Of a stretch of DNA of 64,000 bases, positions 61,073 to 64,000 are shown one piece after another. The DNA comes from Halopelagius inordinatus (GTDB lineage: Archaea; Halobacteriota; Halobacteria; Halobacteriales; Haloferacaceae). Where the stretch lies: contig NZ_FOOQ01000001.1 in NCBI RefSeq assembly GCF_900113245.1, positions 124,001-188,000 on the forward strand, given 5' to 3'. The notes below the pieces were generated by a model, which searched no databases, had not been told where the DNA came from, and saw only the letters and a list, made by a program, of their open reading frames with translations. Within the stretch, counting starts at the first letter, position 1, and each line of letters starts with the position of its first letter. Position numbers and translations under genes: made by a program.

Positions 61073-63841
61073 ATGAGCGAACTCGAAGAGGAGTATCGCC
61101 TCGACTACTTCGAGGAAGAGGGGTTCCACCGGAAGCAGTGTCCCGTGACGGACGCGTACTTCTGGACGCGCGACCCCGACCGAGAGACCTGCGGCGAACC
61201 GCCCGCCGACGACTACACCTTCATCGACAACCCCGGATTCGACGAGGAGTACACGCTCGAGGAGATGCGAGAGAAGTTCCTCTCGTTTTTCGAGGAACAC
61301 GGCCACGAGCGCATCGAACCGTACCCGGTCGCGGCGAACCGCTGGCGCGACGACGTTCTCCTGACGCAGGCGTCCATCTACGACTTCCAACCGCTCGTCA
61401 CGAGCGGTCAGACGCCGCCGCCGGCGAACCCGCTGACCATCTCTCAACCCTGCATCCGGATGCAGGACATCGACAACGTCGGCAAGACGGGACGCCACAC
61501 GATGGCGTTCGAGATGATGGCGCACCACGCGTTCAACGCCCGCGAGGAGGTGGGCGACGAGTACGCCTACTCCGGCGAGGTGTACTGGAAAGACGAGACG
61601 GTCGAACTCTGCGACGAGTTCTTCGAGCACATGGGCGCCGACTTAGAGGAGATAACGTACATCGAGGACCCGTGGGTCGGCGGCGGAAACGCCGGTCCCG
61701 CCTTCGAGGTGCTGTACCGCGGCGCGGAACTGGCGACGCTCGTCTTCATGTCGATGGAACAGGACCCCGAGGGCGACTACGAGATGAAAGACGGCAACCG
61801 GTACTCGCCGATGGACACCTACATCGTCGACACCGGCTACGGACTCGAACGCTGGGCGTGGGTGTCGCAGGGCACCGCTACCGTCTACGAAGCCGTCTAC
61901 CCCGACATGATTCAGTTCCTCAAGGAGAACGCGGGCATTTCGCTCTCCGAGGAGGAGGAGGCCCTCGTCCACCGCGCCGCCAAACTGTCGGGCTACCTCG
62001 ACATAGACGAGGTAGACGACGTGTACGAGGCGCGCGTCGATATCGCGGAGCAACTCGACGTGGACGCCGAGGAACTGACGGAACTGCTCCGCCCTCTCGA
62101 AGACATCTACGCCATCGCCGACCACTGCCGAACCCTCGCGTACATGTTCGGCGACGGTATCGTGCCGTCGAACGTCGGCACCGGCTACCTCGCGCGGATG
62201 GTGCTCCGGCGGACGAAACGCCTCGTGGACAACGTCGGCATCGACGCCCCGTTGGACGAACTGGTGGACATGCAGGCCGAACGACTCGACTACCGGAACC
62301 GCGACACCATCCGCGACATCGTCCGAACGGAAGAGCGGAAGTACCGCGAGACGCTCGAACGCGGCACGCGGAAGGTCCGCGCTCTCGCCGACGAGTACGC
62401 CGACTCCGGCGACCCGATTCCGGTCGAGGAACTCATCGAACTGTACGACTCCCACGGCATCCAACCGGACATGGTCGAGGAGATAGCCGACGAACGGGGC
62501 GCGACGGTCGATATGCCGGACGACTTCTACTCGCTGGTCGCCGACAGACACGAGGGTGAGGGCGGCACCCGCGAGGCGACCGCCCGCGACGAACGCATCG
62601 CCGACCTGCCCGAAACGGAGCGTCTCTACTACGACGACCAGGAGCGAACGGAGTTCGAGGCGGTCGTCCTCGACGTCTTCGAACGCGACGACGGCTACGA
62701 CGTGGTTCTCGACCAGACGATGTTCTACCCCGAGGGCGGCGGCCAACCCGCGGACCACGGAACGCTCTCTTCCGACGAGACGACGGTGGAGGTAACGGAC
62801 GTCCAGCGAATCGACGGCGTCGTCCTCCACCGCGCGGACGACGACCCCGGGAAAGGCGAGTTCGTCCGCGGGAAAGTCGACGCGACGCGCCGGAATCGCC
62901 TGATGCGACACCACACCGCGACGCACGTGGTCGGCCACGCCGCGCGGGAGGTCCTCGGCGACCACGTCCGACAGGCGGGCGCACAGAAGGGAACCGACCG
63001 CGCGCGCTTCGACGTGACGCATTACGAACGCATCACCCGCGAGGAGGTAGAGGAGATAGAACGCCTCGCGAACGACATCGTGATGCGGAACCTCCCGGTC
63101 AAACAGCAGTGGCCCGACCGCCACGAGGCAGAAGAGCGGTACGGCTTCGATCTGTATCAGGGCGGTATCCCGCCGGGACAGAACATCCGCGTCATAACCG
63201 TCGGCGACGACGTGCAGGCCTGCGGCGGGACACACGTAAAGTACACCGGCGACATCGGGACGATAAAGATTCTGAACACGGAACCGGTCCAAGACGGCAT
63301 CGAGCGAATCGTCTTCGCCGCTGGCGACGCGGCCATCGACGCGACGCACCGGACGGAGAACGCCCTGTACGAGGCCGCCGAAATTCTCGACGTGAACCCC
63401 GAGAACGTGCCCGAGACCGCAGAGCGCTTTTTCACCGAGTGGAAACAGCGGGGCAAGACCATAGACCGCCTGAAGACGGAACTCGCGGAGGCGCGCGCCG
63501 CCGCGGGGGCCGACGAGGTGGACATCGAGGGAACGCCCGCCGTCGTCCAACGCGTCGAGGGCGACGCCGAGGAACTCCGCGCGACGGCGAACGCCATCGT
63601 CGACGAGGGGAACGTCGCCGTTCTCGGCTCCGCCGCGGGCGGAAGCGCGCAGTTCGTCGTCGGCGTCCCCGACGGCGTCGGCATCAACGCCGGAGAGGTC
63701 GTCGGCGAACTCGCCGGACGCGTCGGCGGCGGCGGGGGCGGCCCGCCGGACTTCGCACAGGGCGGCGGCCCGAACGTGGACGAACTCGACGAGACGCTCG
63801 AAGCGGCACCCGACGTCCTCCGGACGGTCCTGAACGCGTAG
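61073..63841 (+). CDS. alaS: alanine--tRNA ligase
   Basis: 922 residues, archaeal AlaRS length. Class II aminoacylation domain (about 50-450) with motif [10 protein letters not shown]; editing-domain zinc motifs H-H-T-A-T-H-V-V-G (HHxxxH) and C-G-G-T-H-V-K; C-terminal coiled coil and Gly-rich tail (G-G-G-G-G-P-P-D-F). It charges tRNA-Ala and clears Ser/Gly mischarging. No frameshift or truncation. Confidence 0.97.
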   Translation: MSELEEEYRLDYFEEEGFHRKQCPVTDAYFWTRDPDRETCGEPPADDYTFIDNPGFDEEYTLEEMREKFLSFFEEHGHERIEPYPVAANRWRDDVLLTQASIYDFQPLVTSGQTPPPANPLTISQPCIRMQDIDNVGKTGRHTMAFEMMAHHAFNAREEVGDEYAYSGEVYWKDETVELCDEFFEHMGADLEEITYIEDPWVGGGNAGPAFEVLYRGAELATLVFMSMEQDPEGDYEMKDGNRYSPMDTYIVDTGYGLERWAWVSQGTATVYEAVYPDMIQFLKENAGISLSEEEEALVHRAAKLSGYLDIDEVDDVYEARVDIAEQLDVDAEELTELLRPLEDIYAIADHCRTLAYMFGDGIVPSNVGTGYLARMVLRRTKRLVDNVGIDAPLDELVDMQAERLDYRNRDTIRDIVRTEERKYRETLERGTRKVRALADEYADSGDPIPVEELIELYDSHGIQPDMVEEIADERGATVDMPDDFYSLVADRHEGEGGTREATARDERIADLPETERLYYDDQERTEFEAVVLDVFERDDGYDVVLDQTMFYPEGGGQPADHGTLSSDETTVEVTDVQRIDGVVLHRADDDPGKGEFVRGKVDATRRNRLMRHHTATHVVGHAAREVLGDHVRQAGAQKGTDRARFDVTHYERITREEVEEIERLANDIVMRNLPVKQQWPDRHEAEERYGFDLYQGGIPPGQNIRVITVGDDVQACGGTHVKYTGDIGTIKILNTEPVQDGIERIVFAAGDAAIDATHRTENALYEAAEILDVNPENVPETAERFFTEWKQRGKTIDRLKTELAEARAAAGADEVDIEGTPAVVQRVEGDAEELRATANAIVDEGNVAVLGSAAGGSAQFVVGVPDGVGINAGEVVGELAGRVGGGGGGPPDFAQGGGPNVDELDETLEAAPDVLRTVLNA

Positions 63842-63944
63842 GTACCGCACCGGGGGCACAGTCACCGTTTCCGACGTATTCCGGCGCGTGGACCGGCACA
63901 AAGCAAGATTTATCCTGTCGTATCTGTGTACGTGTACGAAGCGG

Positions 63945-64000
63945 ATGAAACTATCCGAACGGGCCCCGGACGTTCCGCCCACCGCGACGAGTGTTCTCGT
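63945..64000 (+). CDS. 5' end of an unidentified gene (partial)
   Basis: An ATG at 63945, 35 nt downstream of an A/T-rich GATTTATC box (63907-63914), opens a frame reading M-K-L-S-E-R-A-P-D-V-P-P-T-A-T-S-V-L-V to the edge. Too short to identify. Confidence 0.45.
   Translation, partial: MKLSERAPDVPPTATSVL

Noticed and set aside
61643-63982. 779-codon minus-strand frame opposite alaS
   Set aside because: Val/Arg-rich shadow; alaS on the plus strand is complete and motif-rich.

Overview
The window is about 64 kb of GC-rich, acidic-proteome DNA from a halophilic archaeon (class Halobacteria). A Haloferax/Halogeometricum-type relative is likely, judging from gene content and order; this is inference from memory, not a database match. 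Support comes from the strong excess of Asp/Glu in every soluble protein, A/T-rich TATA-like boxes 25-32 nt upstream of many start codons (leaderless or near-leaderless transcripts), many GTG starts, and archaeal markers: thermosome, TBP, RFC, PCNA, PriL, Orc1/Cdc6, Hjc, SAMP2, HalOD1 proteins and fused TatC. No plasmid, phage or insertion-sequence genes were seen. Genes are tightly packed, often with ATGA stop/start overlaps.

Layout. 1-2.8 kb: minus-strand operon DUF4129 - membrane protein - DUF58, running off the left edge. 3.1-5.2 kb: two half-size MgtE-type channel proteins and a Gate-domain membrane protein. 5.3-8.4 kb: HalOD1 protein, gamma-carbonic-anhydrase-like protein, a coupled UPF0200/UPF0201 pair, YccF protein, tRNA-Arg(TCT) followed by repeated copies of its own 3' end, and a tiny zinc protein. 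8.6-12.5 kb: thermosome, then the ribosome-biogenesis operon eIF1A - RIO1 - KH protein. 12.7-19.7 kb: TyrRS, hydrolase, DUF460 protein, SPFH protein and small membrane proteins. 19.9-25.8 kb: RNase Z, SHOCT protein, an atypical RFC-like ATPase, archaetidylserine decarboxylase, tRNA G10 methylase, TBP. 25.9-34.9 kb: CPBP protease, HisG, regulators, SAH/5'-deoxyadenosine deaminase plus adenosylhomocysteinase, HAD phosphatase, Hjc (with a broken copy of its own 5' end in front), SWIM protein. 35-41 kb: PriL, MFS transporter, PCNA, RlmE-type methylase, queuosine-precursor transporter with an RHH protein. 41.4-45 kb: divergent pair of Tat translocase genes (double TatC and single TatC with an acidic repeat tail). 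45.1-52.7 kb: LarE, MutS-like ATPase, Orc1/Cdc6, RpiA, a DUF1931 mini-protein, LarB. 52.8-57 kb: Lrp regulator, a nest of very small proteins, GIY-YIG protein, flavoprotein, phosphohexomutase, SAMP2 plus acetyltransferase. 57-64 kb: canonical RFC small subunit, GAF/PAS histidine kinase, TspO, AlaRS and the start of one more gene.

Most of the window is core chromosome devoted to replication, transcription, translation and RNA maturation. PCNA, PriL, both RFC-like ATPases, Orc1 and Hjc form the replication/repair set; eIF1A, RIO1, the KH protein, RlmE, Trm-G10, RNase Z, TyrRS and AlaRS form the translation set; DadD and AhcY jointly dispose of S-adenosylhomocysteine made by the methylases. The least ordinary DNA is (i) the 281-bp array of tRNA-tail repeats at 8023-8303, (ii) the 148-bp-offset duplication of the hjc promoter and start, interrupted in frame by a double-hairpin insert (33337-33558), and (iii) hairpins sharing the core TCGCTTCGCTC at both places and at 7378-7432.
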